Below are positions 16,897 through 25,089 of a DNA stretch of 64,000 bases, one piece after another. The stretch spans positions 23,726-87,725 of the forward strand of contig DAOTXP010000254.1 of the NCBI GenBank assembly GCA_034435275.1, written 5' to 3'. This DNA is from JBFMCC01 sp034435275 (GTDB taxonomy: Bacteria; Chloroflexota; Anaerolineae; Anaerolineales; Villigracilaceae). A program made the position numbers and the translations under genes. How positions within the stretch are numbered: the stretch's first letter is position 1; every line of letters starts with the position of its first letter. The notes beneath the pieces were generated by a model. It was not told the DNA's origin and searched no databases. It saw nothing but the letters and a program-made list of their open reading frames with translations.

Positions 16897-18114
16897 CTAT
16901 AACCAATCGCGAATCATCTTCTTGTCGCCGATGTAAATCTCATTCGGGCTGGTCGGGTCGAGCGCCCACTTGATGCGCGCGATGCCCTCGGTCACATCCT
17001 TCACTGTCCCTGAGAACGACAGGCGCAGGTGACCTTCCATGCCAAACTCTTTTCCTGGCACGGTCACCACCAAGGCCTTCTTCAACAGGAACTTCGACAA
17101 TTCAACCGAGTTATTGCCGAACGCGCGCAGGTCGGGCAGGGCATAGAACGTCCCCTGCGGCTCGATCAGGCGCGCGCCGTTGAAGGTCTTCATCTCCTGC
17201 AACAGCACGTTGCGGTTGTTCTCGATCTGCAGACGCAGCGCCTCCACCACGGACTGCAGGCCGTTGATGGCGCCCTCGGCCGCGGCCTGCGAGACGGGCG
17301 ATACACCCGAAGTGGTCTGTGCAGTGACATTGGTCATCACGCGGACGAGTTCGCGCGGCGCCACCACCCAGCCGACGCGGAAGCCCGTCATGCCGTACAA
17401 CTTCGCCACGCCGTTGATGACGATGACATTCGTGGTCTCGATGTCGTTCTTTGTGTAATTCCAGGCTGGGACCGCCACGTTGCGATCGAAGGTGAGTTTG
17501 TGATAGATGTCGTCGCAAACCAGGAAAATCCCTTTGCGCTCGCAGAAGTCCACCAGTTTCCCGATCAATTCGGCAGGATAGATCACACCCGACGGGTTGT
17601 TCGGGCTGTTGACGATGATTGCACGTGTGTAAGAGGTCACGGCCCTTTCGATGTCCTCGAAACGCGGCGTGAACGTCCCATCTTCGGGCGTCACGATGAC
17701 GGGAATCCCGTAACACATTTTGATGATCTCAGGATACGAGACCCAGTACGGCGCGAGCACGATGACCTCGTCCTGCGGATTCAAAATGCTGTAGAAAATA
17801 TTGAATAGCGACTGCTTCGCCCCGTTGGTAACAATCACATTTTCGGGCGCGACCAGGCGGTTGTAGTTTTCTTCCGTGTAGCGGATGACGGCCTTCTTCA
17901 TCGCGGGTGTGCCGTCGGCGGGCGTATACTTCACCTCCCCGCTGGTCAACTTCGCGGCGGAGGCCAGGATGGCGTTGATGGGGGTCTTGTTCTTCGGCTC
18001 GCCGATGCCGAGATGGATCACGGGCTCGCCGCGCTCGCGCAAAATCCGCGCCTCCTCGTTCAAGGCCAGCGTGGGAGACTCGGCGATTTCGAGTGCAAGT
18101 TTGCTCAGTTTCAT
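16897..18114 (-). CDS. Class I/II pyridoxal-phosphate aminotransferase (aspartate aminotransferase-like)
   Basis: A 405-residue fold-type I aminotransferase. Seen motifs are IHLGIGEP near the N terminus, VTNGAKQSLFN (cofactor phosphate site), NSPNNPSGV, and GVAKLYGMTGFRVGW with the PLP lysine at Lys238 and the cofactor-phosphate Arg after it. The pattern fits the Ig subgroup of aspartate aminotransferases, which transfer amino groups between aspartate or other amino acids and 2-oxoglutarate. It precedes pckA on the same strand, and the two together could feed oxaloacetate towards PEP (inference). The C terminus IYIGDKKMIRDWL is a little longer than usual. Confidence 0.92.
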   Translation of the reverse strand: MKLSKLALEIAESPTLALNEEARILRERGEPVIHLGIGEPKNKTPINAILASAAKLTSGEVKYTPADGTPAMKKAVIRYTEENYNRLVAPENVIVTNGAKQSLFNIFYSILNPQDEVIVLAPYWVSYPEIIKMCYGIPVIVTPEDGTFTPRFEDIERAVTSYTRAIIVNSPNNPSGVIYPAELIGKLVDFCERKGIFLVCDDIYHKLTFDRNVAVPAWNYTKNDIETTNVIVINGVAKLYGMTGFRVGWVVAPRELVRVMTNVTAQTTSGVSPVSQAAAEGAINGLQSVVEALRLQIENNRNVLLQEMKTFNGARLIEPQGTFYALPDLRAFGNNSVELSKFLLKKALVVTVPGKEFGMEGHLRLSFSGTVKDVTEGIARIKWALDPTSPNEIYIGDKKMIRDWL

Positions 18115-18134
18115 GGTCGCTCCAGAAAAAGCAG

Positions 18135-18158
18135 CCTGGTCAACCCAATTTGACCAGG
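18135..18158 (-). promoter_or_regulatory. Hairpin with T run just upstream of the aminotransferase start
   Basis: On the - strand CCTGGTCAA / TTGACCAGG form a perfect 9-bp stem with a 6-nt loop, followed by CTGCTTTTT, 20 nt before the ATG at 18114. This is the form of an intrinsic terminator or attenuator in the leader. Confidence 0.4.
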
Positions 18159-18253
18159 CATTTACACGAACATACGTCCACTCAGGGACGCCAGAATGTC
18201 AACGATTATGTTAAACATCCCATTCACACGGCGATTATACCAAAGGACACAAA

Positions 18254-18288
18254 CAGAAATCCGCCTTCACTCGGAAAGCGGATTTCTG
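18254..18288 (-). terminator. Inverted repeat between fabD and the aminotransferase gene
   Basis: CAGAAATCCGC / GCGGATTTCTG form a perfect 11-bp stem with a 13-nt loop. On the - strand it is followed by TTTGTGTCC, a modest U tract. It is about 170 nt after the fabD stop and probably terminates that transcript. Confidence 0.5.
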
Positions 18289-18390
18289 TCACTGGAATGA
18301 AATGATTTCCTTCTTGCTTGTTACAAAGGCTTTCTATATGTCACGGCAGGGAGGCTGAAAACCCACGAAGCAGTCTCCCAGCAAACCGGA

Positions 18391-18418
18391 AGATTGCTTC
18401 GCCTCGCTCGCAATGACA
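18391..18418. repeat. Interspersed repeat-like sequence in the fabD-aminotransferase gap
   Basis: An AGATTGCTTCGCCTCGCTCG-type string ending CAATGACA lies in the 346-nt gap 18115-18460. I recall closely similar strings in intergenic DNA of many environmental bacterial genomes. Apart from this repeat and the two hairpins at 18135 and 18254, I see nothing in the gap. Confidence 0.35.
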
Positions 18419-18460
18419 CTTCTGCAACAGAGCACCCCTCTCTTGCCAAAGCGCAAAGAC

Positions 18461-19399
18461 TTACGAATTAAAAATTTCAAAATCGGCGGGATTGCCGAGC
18501 GACTGCCCTACAGCCGATGCGTCAATACGCTTGATCAACCCGATCAGCACACTGCCGCTTCCCACCTCGACGAAGGAACGGATCCCGTTCCCAGACATCC
18601 ACTGCACCGATTCGGTCCAGCGCACGCGCGATTGCATCTGCGCCATGATGTCAGCGCGTAGATCAGCCGCGGAAATCATCGGCCTGGCGTGCACATTTCC
18701 GACCACTGGAATCCCCGCGTCGTTCATCGCCACTGACTGCACAGCCGCGTTCCATTCCTCTTGAATGGACGCCATCAACGGCGAGTGTGCCGCAATGGAC
18801 ACAGCCAGCGGCATGGCGCGCTTCGCGCCCGCCGCCTTTGCCAGTTCGATGGCCCGCTCCACGGCGGGCTTTGCCCCCGAAATAACCACCTGACCGGGAC
18901 AGTTATCGTTGGCAACCTGAACCAGTTCGCCTTGACGGCTTGCTTCTGAACAAACTTTTTCCAGGGTGGGAATGTCCAATCCGAGCATGGCCGCCATGCC
19001 GCCCGGCGCGGCTTCCCCGGCGCGCTTCATCAACTCGCCGCGCGTGCGGACAAGGCGCAGTCCGTCGGCGAAGGTCAACGCGCCAGACGCGGCCAGAGCC
19101 GACAACTCGCCGAGGGAATGTCCCGCCAGCGCGGCAGGATGAAAATCAGGATACAGATGCGAGAAGACGCGGAACGCGGCCAGCGAATGGACGAACAACG
19201 CGGGCTGGGTATTGACCGTGTCATTCAAGTCCTCGGCGGGGCCGTCCCACATCAGTTGGGAAAGCGCGAATCCAAGCAATGCATCCGCCTCATCAAAAAT
19301 CTGCTTTGCGGCCGGGAACGTAGCGGCCAAATCCCTGCCCATGCCGACAGTTTGCGAACCCTGGCCGGGGAAAATAAAGGCGGTGGTTTTGAAATCCAT
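18461..19399 (-). CDS. fabD: Malonyl-CoA:ACP transacylase
   Basis: The 312-residue enzyme loads malonyl groups onto acyl carrier protein for fatty-acid synthesis. The start at 19399 follows TAGGAGAAA; an upstream in-frame ATG would add 17 unrelated residues. Motifs are FPGQGSQ (10-16), nucleophile Ser95 in GHSLGE, the malonate-binding Arg in VRTRGELM, the catalytic His in SIAAHSPLM, and VEVGSGSVL. The gene is downstream of rpmF, a common grouping in bacteria, but plsX, fabH and acpP are not present here. Confidence 0.96.
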   Translation of the reverse strand: MDFKTTAFIFPGQGSQTVGMGRDLAATFPAAKQIFDEADALLGFALSQLMWDGPAEDLNDTVNTQPALFVHSLAAFRVFSHLYPDFHPAALAGHSLGELSALAASGALTFADGLRLVRTRGELMKRAGEAAPGGMAAMLGLDIPTLEKVCSEASRQGELVQVANDNCPGQVVISGAKPAVERAIELAKAAGAKRAMPLAVSIAAHSPLMASIQEEWNAAVQSVAMNDAGIPVVGNVHARPMISAADLRADIMAQMQSRVRWTESVQWMSGNGIRSFVEVGSGSVLIGLIKRIDASAVGQSLGNPADFEIFNS

Positions 19400-19497
19400 T
19401 TTCTCTCCTAACAGCAGGGACACAGCGAAAATGTGAGGGCCACAACACATTACCGCATCGCTGGCCCCTACGATAATTTCACCCCTTTAAACACAAA

Positions 19498-19520
19498 CGA
19501 GCCGTGAGGGTCACGGCTCG
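19498..19520 (-). terminator. Terminator of rpmF
   Basis: A perfect 10-bp stem CGAGCCGTGA / TCACGGCTCG with a 3-nt loop lies 6 nt after the rpmF stop, followed on the - strand by TTTGTGTTT. Confidence 0.75.
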
Positions 19521-19526
19521 CCGGGA

Positions 19527-19730
19527 TTACTCGGCCTTCTTCTTTTTCTCTTTCTTGATCTCGATCACTTCACGGCCATCGTAATGACCGCAGTTGGGGC
19601 ACACAGTATGCGGCAGGCGCATGGAGCCGCAATTCGAACAGGCCACCAGGTTGCGGGCCTGCAATGCGTCGTGGGCACGGCGGCGGTCGCGGCGGCCCTT
19701 CGAATGTTTGCGCTTGGGATGTGGGGGCAT
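19527..19730 (-). CDS. rpmF: Ribosomal protein bL32
   Basis: A 67-residue protein of the large ribosomal subunit. The start is the ATG at 19730 (MPPHPKRKHSKGRRDRRRAHD), preceded by GAAGGAGTATGAA. It has the basic N terminus and the zinc-binding CxxC...CxxC form (CSNCGS, CPNCGHY), then a Lys-rich tail. Its leader contains a perfect hairpin, and its promoter is divergent from the phosphatase operon. Confidence 0.95.
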   Translation of the reverse strand: MPPHPKRKHSKGRRDRRRAHDALQARNLVACSNCGSMRLPHTVCPNCGHYDGREVIEIKKEKKKKAE

Positions 19731-19756
19731 TTCATACTCCTTCTCTATACACAAAT

Positions 19757-19782
19757 GTAGTAACGACCTTCGTCGTTACTAC
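19757..19782 (-). promoter_or_regulatory. Perfect hairpin in the rpmF 5' leader
   Basis: GTAGTAACGAC and GTCGTTACTAC form an 11-bp perfect stem with a 4-nt loop, about 26 nt upstream of the rpmF start and downstream of its -10 box. It may be a regulatory leader structure or a copy of a short interspersed palindrome. Confidence 0.45.
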
Positions 19783-19804
19783 GAATTTCCAGACAAGCGG
19801 GCTG

Positions 19805-19810
19805 ATTATA
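19805..19810 (-). promoter_or_regulatory. -10 box (TATAAT) of rpmF
   Basis: A perfect TATAAT on the - strand about 75 nt upstream of the rpmF ATG; the leader would include the 19757-19782 hairpin. Confidence 0.5.
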
Positions 19811-19847
19811 GCGGGAGCACATCACTGCGTCAAGCCCGAAACGATGT

Positions 19848-19853
19848 TAGAAT
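19848..19853 (+). promoter_or_regulatory. -10 box (TAGAAT) of the phosphatase operon
   Basis: TAGAAT ends 6 nt before the ATG at 19860, with TAAAGT between and no Shine-Dalgarno sequence, which suggests a leaderless mRNA. Confidence 0.5.
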
Positions 19854-19859
19854 TAAAGT

Positions 19860-20564
19860 ATGGAAGTCCAGATCGCGGTTGCCAAGATCAACAAATACGC
19901 CTCGTCCGAAAGCGGCGATACGCTGGAGGTGATCGAGCGTCCGAACGGCGGACTATCCGTTGTTCTGGCCGACGGCCAGACCTCCGGGCGCGGCGCCAAG
20001 GCCGTCTCACAGATGGTCGTCCGCAAGGTCATCGGCCTGCTGGCTGACGGTGTGCGAGACGGAGCCGCGGCGCGCGCCGCCTCCGACACTCTATTCACAG
20101 AGAAAAAGGGTAAGGTCTCTTGCACGCTCAACATCGCCTCGGTGGACCTGCACACCGACACCATTGTGCTGACCCGCAACAACCCTGCGCCAATGATCAT
20201 CTGCCGCGGCGAGGAACTGGAAGAGATCACCACAGAAAGCGGGCCGCTCGGCACGGGGCGGGACGTGCGGCCGGTGATTACGGAATTCGCCATCCAGCCC
20301 GGGCTGACGATCATCATCTACACGGACGGGATCACCCACGCGGGAGAGCGCCGCGGCCAGCCCATGGACGCATGCACCGTCGTCCAGGCCATGCTCGACG
20401 AGCAGGACCCCAGCCCGCAGTCCATCGCCGATTCCCTGCTGGCGCATGCCATCCGCCTCGACGAAGACCGCCCTGCCGATGACATCAGCGTGGTCGTCCT
20501 GAAAGTGACGCCGCGGGTCGGCGACGAGGCGCGCCGCATGACCGTCCGCCTGCCCATTTCATGA
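19860..20564 (+). CDS. PP2C/SpoIIE-type serine phosphatase
   Basis: A 234-residue stand-alone PPM phosphatase. Metal-binding aspartates sit in VLADGQTSG, IIYTDGITHAG and PADDISVVVLK, the order expected for SpoIIE/RsbU-like enzymes that dephosphorylate anti-sigma-factor antagonists. There is no sensor domain attached. It overlaps the TrkA-like channel gene by 4 nt (ATGA), so phosphatase and channel-like protein are made together, which suggests a signalling unit rather than a sporulation role. Confidence 0.87.
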   Translation: MEVQIAVAKINKYASSESGDTLEVIERPNGGLSVVLADGQTSGRGAKAVSQMVVRKVIGLLADGVRDGAAARAASDTLFTEKKGKVSCTLNIASVDLHTDTIVLTRNNPAPMIICRGEELEEITTESGPLGTGRDVRPVITEFAIQPGLTIIIYTDGITHAGERRGQPMDACTVVQAMLDEQDPSPQSIADSLLAHAIRLDEDRPADDISVVVLKVTPRVGDEARRMTVRLPIS

Positions 20565-21604
20565 GGTCGAAAGACAAACACCGGGTCCAGCATTGGCGCG
20601 CCTCGTTGATCGAGGCCGCACTCCTGCTTCGCGAATTCCGCGGGCCGGTGATCATCTTCGCGGTTGCCCTGCTGGGCGGCGGATTCCTGTATGGCTGGAT
20701 CGCGCACGCGGTAGGCGAACCAATCCAGAGTCCGGCGGAAGCGATTTACACGGTATTGACGATGGCTTTCCTCCAGCCCATCGGGGACTTTCCGCATCAT
20801 CCGCTGCTCCAGGCGTTCTATTTCATCATGCCGCTGGTCGGGCTGGGCGCGCTGGCACAGGGATTGACCGACTTCGGCATCCTGCTCTTCAACCGCCGCG
20901 CGCGCACGCGCGAATGGGAGACAGCCGTGGCATCCACACTCAACAAACATCATATCCTGGTGGGGCTTGGACACCTGGGGTACCGCGTTGTCCAGCAACT
21001 GCACGCAATGGGCGAGCGTGTGGCCGTGATCGAACTTAATCCCAAAGCAGACCTCTCCGCTGCGGTACGCCGACTCCACATTCCCGTCATTGATGGCGAT
21101 GCCAGCCGCGAGGTCACACTGGAGGAAGCCAACGTCCGCAAAGCCAAGTCCATCATCCTGTGCGTGCAGGACGACTCACTGAATCTGAAGACCGCCCTCA
21201 AGGCGCGCAGTCTCAACCCGAACATCCAGGTCGTCATCCGAATCTTCGACGACGATTTTGCCGACGAACTGCAACAGCAGTTCAAGTTCAATGCCCTGAG
21301 CGGCACGGGCATCGCCGCGCCCGCCTTTGCCGCGGCCGCCGCAGGCGCTGACATCACCAACCCGATCCACGTTGAGGGCGAATCGCTCAGCCTGGCGCGC
21401 CTGACCGTCCAGCCCGAATCTGAATTGGACGGCAAGACCGTTGGCCAGGTGGAGGATGGATACTTTGTAAGCATCATCCTGATCCGCCAGGATCACGCCA
21501 CCAACTTCCATCCCACCGACAGCACCCCGCTTCACGCGGGCAACATCCTGGCCGTGCTTGGCCGCCCCGACCGATTGAACACGCTCGTGCATGCCAGCCA
21601 CTAA
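20561..21604 (+). CDS. Two-helix channel-like protein with TrkA-N and TrkA-C domains, degenerate selectivity filter
   Basis: The 347-residue protein has two membrane segments (about 28-49 and 86-108) around a pore-like loop, then a TrkA-N/RCK nucleotide domain (HHILVGLGHLGYRVVQQL, GDASREVTLEEANV) and a TrkA-C domain at about 265-347. The layout is that of MthK/Kch-type potassium channels. However, the loop reads TMAFLQPIGDF where TVGYGD-type filters are expected; only Gly-Asp is kept. It may be non-selective, conduct another ion, or serve as a sensor. It overlaps the phosphatase upstream by 4 nt and the P-loop gene downstream by 14 nt. Confidence 0.85.
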   Translation: MRSKDKHRVQHWRASLIEAALLLREFRGPVIIFAVALLGGGFLYGWIAHAVGEPIQSPAEAIYTVLTMAFLQPIGDFPHHPLLQAFYFIMPLVGLGALAQGLTDFGILLFNRRARTREWETAVASTLNKHHILVGLGHLGYRVVQQLHAMGERVAVIELNPKADLSAAVRRLHIPVIDGDASREVTLEEANVRKAKSIILCVQDDSLNLKTALKARSLNPNIQVVIRIFDDDFADELQQQFKFNALSGTGIAAPAFAAAAAGADITNPIHVEGESLSLARLTVQPESELDGKTVGQVEDGYFVSIILIRQDHATNFHPTDSTPLHAGNILAVLGRPDRLNTLVHASH

Positions 21605-21947
21605 GCCCATCATCGGCGTCGTCGGTCCATGCGGCTCGGGAAAATCCACACTCATCGCGCAACTCGAACCGCTCGGCTTTCCCTGCCGCCACATCGCGCA
21701 GGAGCATTCTTACGTCCCATCCATGTGGCAGCGCATCGCCAATCCCGATGTGCTCATCTTCCTGCAAGCCTCCTTCCCCGTTTGCACAAAACGTCGCAGA
21801 TTGAATTGGACGGAAGCCGAGTACGAAGAACAACAGCGCCGGCTCGCCCATGCCCGTCAACATGCAAGCATCACGATTGAAACCGACAACCTGACGCCCG
21901 ACGAAATCCTTTCCCGCGTGCTCGACTTCCTGAAAGAAACAACATGA
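21591..21947 (+). CDS. Small P-loop NTPase
   Basis: A 118-residue protein with a Walker A GPCGSGKST near the N terminus, a Walker-B-like PDVLIFLQAS and a helical C terminus. It looks like a stripped-down nucleotide or shikimate kinase-like fold, without the lid domain expected of a classic kinase. It overlaps the channel-like gene by 14 nt and the peptidase gene by 4 nt. The substrate is unknown. Confidence 0.75.
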   Translation: MPATKPIIGVVGPCGSGKSTLIAQLEPLGFPCRHIAQEHSYVPSMWQRIANPDVLIFLQASFPVCTKRRRLNWTEAEYEEQQRRLAHARQHASITIETDNLTPDEILSRVLDFLKETT

Positions 21948-23437
21948 AAAGGCTCCTCGCCCCTCTCCTGACCTTCTGCTTGCTCGCCGCCTGTGGGCGG
22001 ATTTCCACCCCGACGCCCATTCCGCCAACCGCCACGCCAATTGTGGTTCCGCCCGGCGACTTCTCTGCCTTCACGACGGGACTGGTCAACGCAGCCAAGC
22101 CCGTTCTGGATGAGATGGACGGCGCAACCCTCTACGAGATTGAACTCGTCATTGACGACGACCTCGTTCACATCACCGGCTCGGAAAAGGTCCGCTTCAC
22201 CAATCGCGAGGAGGTCCTCCTCAATGAAATCCAGTTTCGCCTGTATCCAAATATCCTCGGCGGAAAAATGCACGTGGACGAAGTCCGCGTGGATGGGCAA
22301 ACACTTGTCCCCGCGTACCGGCTGGACGACAGCCTTCTGGCAATTCCCCTGCCACAGACATTGGCCGTCGGGCAGAGCGTCAACATCGAGATGGATTTCG
22401 ACCTCGCCGTCCCCACCGAACTCGAATCCAACTACGGCGTGCTGGCCTCCTACGACGGCGTGCTCACCCTCGCCCACGCGTATCCGATGATCGAAGTCTA
22501 TGATAACGAAGGCTGGAACGCGGAGATCCCCTCCCCCAACGGCGATTTGACATATGGGGACATGGCCTTCTTCGTGGTCATGGTTGATGCGCCGAAGGAA
22601 TTAACAATGGCAGGTGCGGGGATGGAATCACGGCCCGAATTGAGCGGCAACCGGCAATGGGTCACGTTTGTGGCGGGCCCGGTGCGCGACTTCTTCCTCG
22701 CGGCCAGCGCAGACTACGAGGTCGTCAGCCAGACCGTAGGCGAGGTGACGGTCAATTCGTACGCGCCCGCGGGGCTGGAAGACGGCGCGCGCTTCGCGAT
22801 GGAAACCGCGATACGCGCCATCGAAGTCTTCAGCAGACGGTATGCCCCGTATCCATACACAGAATTCGACATTGTCGCCACGCCCACCTACGCACTGGGC
22901 GTCGAATACCCCGGGGCTACCGCCATCACCCGCGATATTTATGATCTCACAGAGACACGGAACGATACACCAATTTCGATTTATTTGGAATCAACCGTCG
23001 TTCACGAGATCGGCCATCAGTGGTTCTATAACCTGGTCGGCAACGATCAACTGGACGATCCCTGGCTGGATGAGTCGCTGGTTCAATACATTACCTGGCA
23101 ATATTATCGCGACACGTACGGGGAAGGCGGCGCGGCGGGCTTCGAGTCCTCCCTGCGCGGACGTTGGAGCCGCGTGAACAACGAGCCCATCCCCATTGGT
23201 TTACCCGTTGCGGATTACTCGGGCGGCGAATACTCCGCCATCGTCTATGGCCGCGGCCCATTCTTCTTCGATGCACTGCGAGACGAAATCGGACAAGAGA
23301 CCTTCGACGCGTTCATGAGGGACTACACGGCAACCTACGCGTGGGACATCGCCACGCCGCAGGGACTTGAGTCTCTGGCCGAGGAGCATTGCGCCTGCGA
23401 TCTGGCCGCTCTATTCGATGAATGGGTTTACCCGTGA
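21944..23437 (+). CDS. M1-like metallopeptidase lipoprotein
   Basis: A 497-residue surface lipoprotein: signal peptide with lipobox LAAC (Cys17), a Thr/Pro-rich linker, then an M1-type N-terminal beta domain and the gluzincin catalytic site His354-Glu-Ile-Gly-His358, followed 19 residues on by Glu377 (WLDESLVQY). The family's GxMEN exopeptidase motif is replaced by ALGVEYPGATAI, so specificity may differ from aminopeptidase N. The ATG overlaps the P-loop gene by 4 nt. It probably degrades peptides outside the membrane for uptake. Confidence 0.88.
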   Translation: MKRLLAPLLTFCLLAACGRISTPTPIPPTATPIVVPPGDFSAFTTGLVNAAKPVLDEMDGATLYEIELVIDDDLVHITGSEKVRFTNREEVLLNEIQFRLYPNILGGKMHVDEVRVDGQTLVPAYRLDDSLLAIPLPQTLAVGQSVNIEMDFDLAVPTELESNYGVLASYDGVLTLAHAYPMIEVYDNEGWNAEIPSPNGDLTYGDMAFFVVMVDAPKELTMAGAGMESRPELSGNRQWVTFVAGPVRDFFLAASADYEVVSQTVGEVTVNSYAPAGLEDGARFAMETAIRAIEVFSRRYAPYPYTEFDIVATPTYALGVEYPGATAITRDIYDLTETRNDTPISIYLESTVVHEIGHQWFYNLVGNDQLDDPWLDESLVQYITWQYYRDTYGEGGAAGFESSLRGRWSRVNNEPIPIGLPVADYSGGEYSAIVYGRGPFFFDALRDEIGQETFDAFMRDYTATYAWDIATPQGLESLAEEHCACDLAALFDEWVYP

Positions 23438-23620
23438 ACCAGGGAAGTGACCAAAAGGATGGGCTAACGACCCCTTCGCCACAGAGAACGCAGATACGCG
23501 GAGAAAATCAAAGAGAATATCAGTGTTCTCCGCGGACTCCACGATGAAAATCCCCGGCAAGCCCGCGTGATTAGCCGCTCTCTGAACGAGGAGAGACTTC
23601 CGAAGTCTGTCCAATAGGGG

Positions 23621-23626
23621 TATAAT
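23621..23626 (+). promoter_or_regulatory. -10 box (TATAAT) upstream of secD
   Basis: A perfect TATAAT 45 nt before the secD ATG, preceded by a small palindrome GACTTCCGAAGTC at 23595-23607. No clear -35 seen. The 234-nt gap 23438-23671 holds nothing else I can name. Confidence 0.45.
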
Positions 23627-23671
23627 CCCCCGTCGCCCTGAAAAGGGCATTTTTGTGAGCGGAGACATTGC

Positions 23672-25078
23672 ATGAGAAACCTCAATACCAGACTGATCAT
23701 CATTGCCATCGTCATTGCGCTGGCGGCCTGGGTTGACTTCAGCCAGGAATTGATCATCTATAATCCATTCGACGACACCGTGCTCTTCCGCCGCGACGTC
23801 AGCCCGAAACTCGGCCTCGACCTGCGCGGCGGCCTCCAGGTCCTGCTCGAAGCGGACCTGCCCGCCGAAACCGAGATCACCTCGGATCAAATGGAAACCG
23901 CCCGCCTGATCCTGGAGAACCGCACCAACGCCCTCGGCGTGAGCGAAAGCGTGATGCAGGTCGCGGGCGACCGCCGCATCGTCGGCGAATTCCCCGGCGT
24001 GACCAACCCTAATGACGTGATGGCTACCCTTGGCCAGACCGGCTTACTCGAGTTCGTGGACTTCGGCTACGAACCCGTGGCCGAAGGCACCCGCGTCCAA
24101 ACCGACTTCGGCCTGGATCCCGTTTCCCAGCCGCCTTCCACGCCCGAAGCAACCGCGACTCCCGAGCCCAGCGTGACCGAGACGCCCGCCGAAGCCGCGC
24201 CTACTGTTTATCACACCGTGATGACCGGCACCGAACTGACCGACGTGGCCGTTGGCACAGATCAACTTAACCAGGCGGTTGTCAATTTCGTCCTGTCCGA
24301 TGAAGGCAAGGACATTTTCGCCGAATATACGACCAGCCATGTTGGCCAGTACCTCGGCATTGTGCTGGACAAAGTGGTCATCTCCGCCCCTTCGGTCAAC
24401 GAACCCATCACGGAGGGCAGCGGCACGATCAGCGGCAATTTCACATACGATACAGCCAATAGTCTCGTCATCCAGTTACGCTACGGTTCCCTGCCGATCC
24501 CATTCAAACTGGTGGAAAGCCGCGTGGTCGGCCCCACCCTCGGCCAGGACTCGCTCGAAAAGTCGCTTATCGCGGGCCTGATCGGCATCATCGTGGTCTT
24601 TCTGTTCATGGGCATCTTCTACCGCCTGCCCGGCGTGCTGGCCGATGTCTCCATTCTCGTCTACGCACTGGTGACCTTTGCCATTTTCAAGAACTTCCAC
24701 TTCACATTGACCTTGGCTGGCGTGGCAGGCTTCCTGCTTTCCACCGGCGCGGCGCTCGACGCCAACATCCTGATCTTCGAGCGCATGAAAGAGGAACTGC
24801 GCGCTGGTCGCAACCTGCGCACCGCCGTAGACCTGGGCTTCAACCGCGCCTGGTCCTCCATCCGCGACTCGAACCTGGCCACCATCATCACTTCCGGCAT
24901 TCTGTTCTGGTTCGGCAACACGTTCGGCGCGACCATCGTCAAAGGCTTCGCCCTCACCCTCGCCCTGGGCGTCATCATTTCACTCTTCACCGCCCTGTTC
25001 GTCACCCGTTCCCTGCTCCAGGTGGTGATCAATGCCATCAAACCCGGGACCGAAAACCCGAAGTGGTTCGGCATCTAG
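23672..25078 (+). CDS. secD: Protein translocase subunit SecD
   Basis: A 468-residue RND-type membrane protein that with SecF uses the ion gradient to pull exported proteins across the membrane. N-terminal helix (about 5-25), the LGLDLRGGLQVLLEAD motif of the P1 region, then after about residue 150 a Thr/Pro/Glu-rich stretch (TPEATATPEPSVTETP) inserted before P1 resumes. Five further helices carry GIIVVFLFMGIFYRLPG and the conserved GAALDANILIFERMKEE. secF follows 11 nt downstream, the usual pair. Confidence 0.96.
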   Translation: MRNLNTRLIIIAIVIALAAWVDFSQELIIYNPFDDTVLFRRDVSPKLGLDLRGGLQVLLEADLPAETEITSDQMETARLILENRTNALGVSESVMQVAGDRRIVGEFPGVTNPNDVMATLGQTGLLEFVDFGYEPVAEGTRVQTDFGLDPVSQPPSTPEATATPEPSVTETPAEAAPTVYHTVMTGTELTDVAVGTDQLNQAVVNFVLSDEGKDIFAEYTTSHVGQYLGIVLDKVVISAPSVNEPITEGSGTISGNFTYDTANSLVIQLRYGSLPIPFKLVESRVVGPTLGQDSLEKSLIAGLIGIIVVFLFMGIFYRLPGVLADVSILVYALVTFAIFKNFHFTLTLAGVAGFLLSTGAALDANILIFERMKEELRAGRNLRTAVDLGFNRAWSSIRDSNLATIITSGILFWFGNTFGATIVKGFALTLALGVIISLFTALFVTRSLLQVVINAIKPGTENPKWFGI

Positions 25079-25089
25079 GAAAGACAACC

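Noticed and set aside
20561..21604. Calling the TrkA-type protein a normal potassium channel
   Set aside because: The selectivity filter does not fit TVGYGD, so function is left open although the architecture matches.
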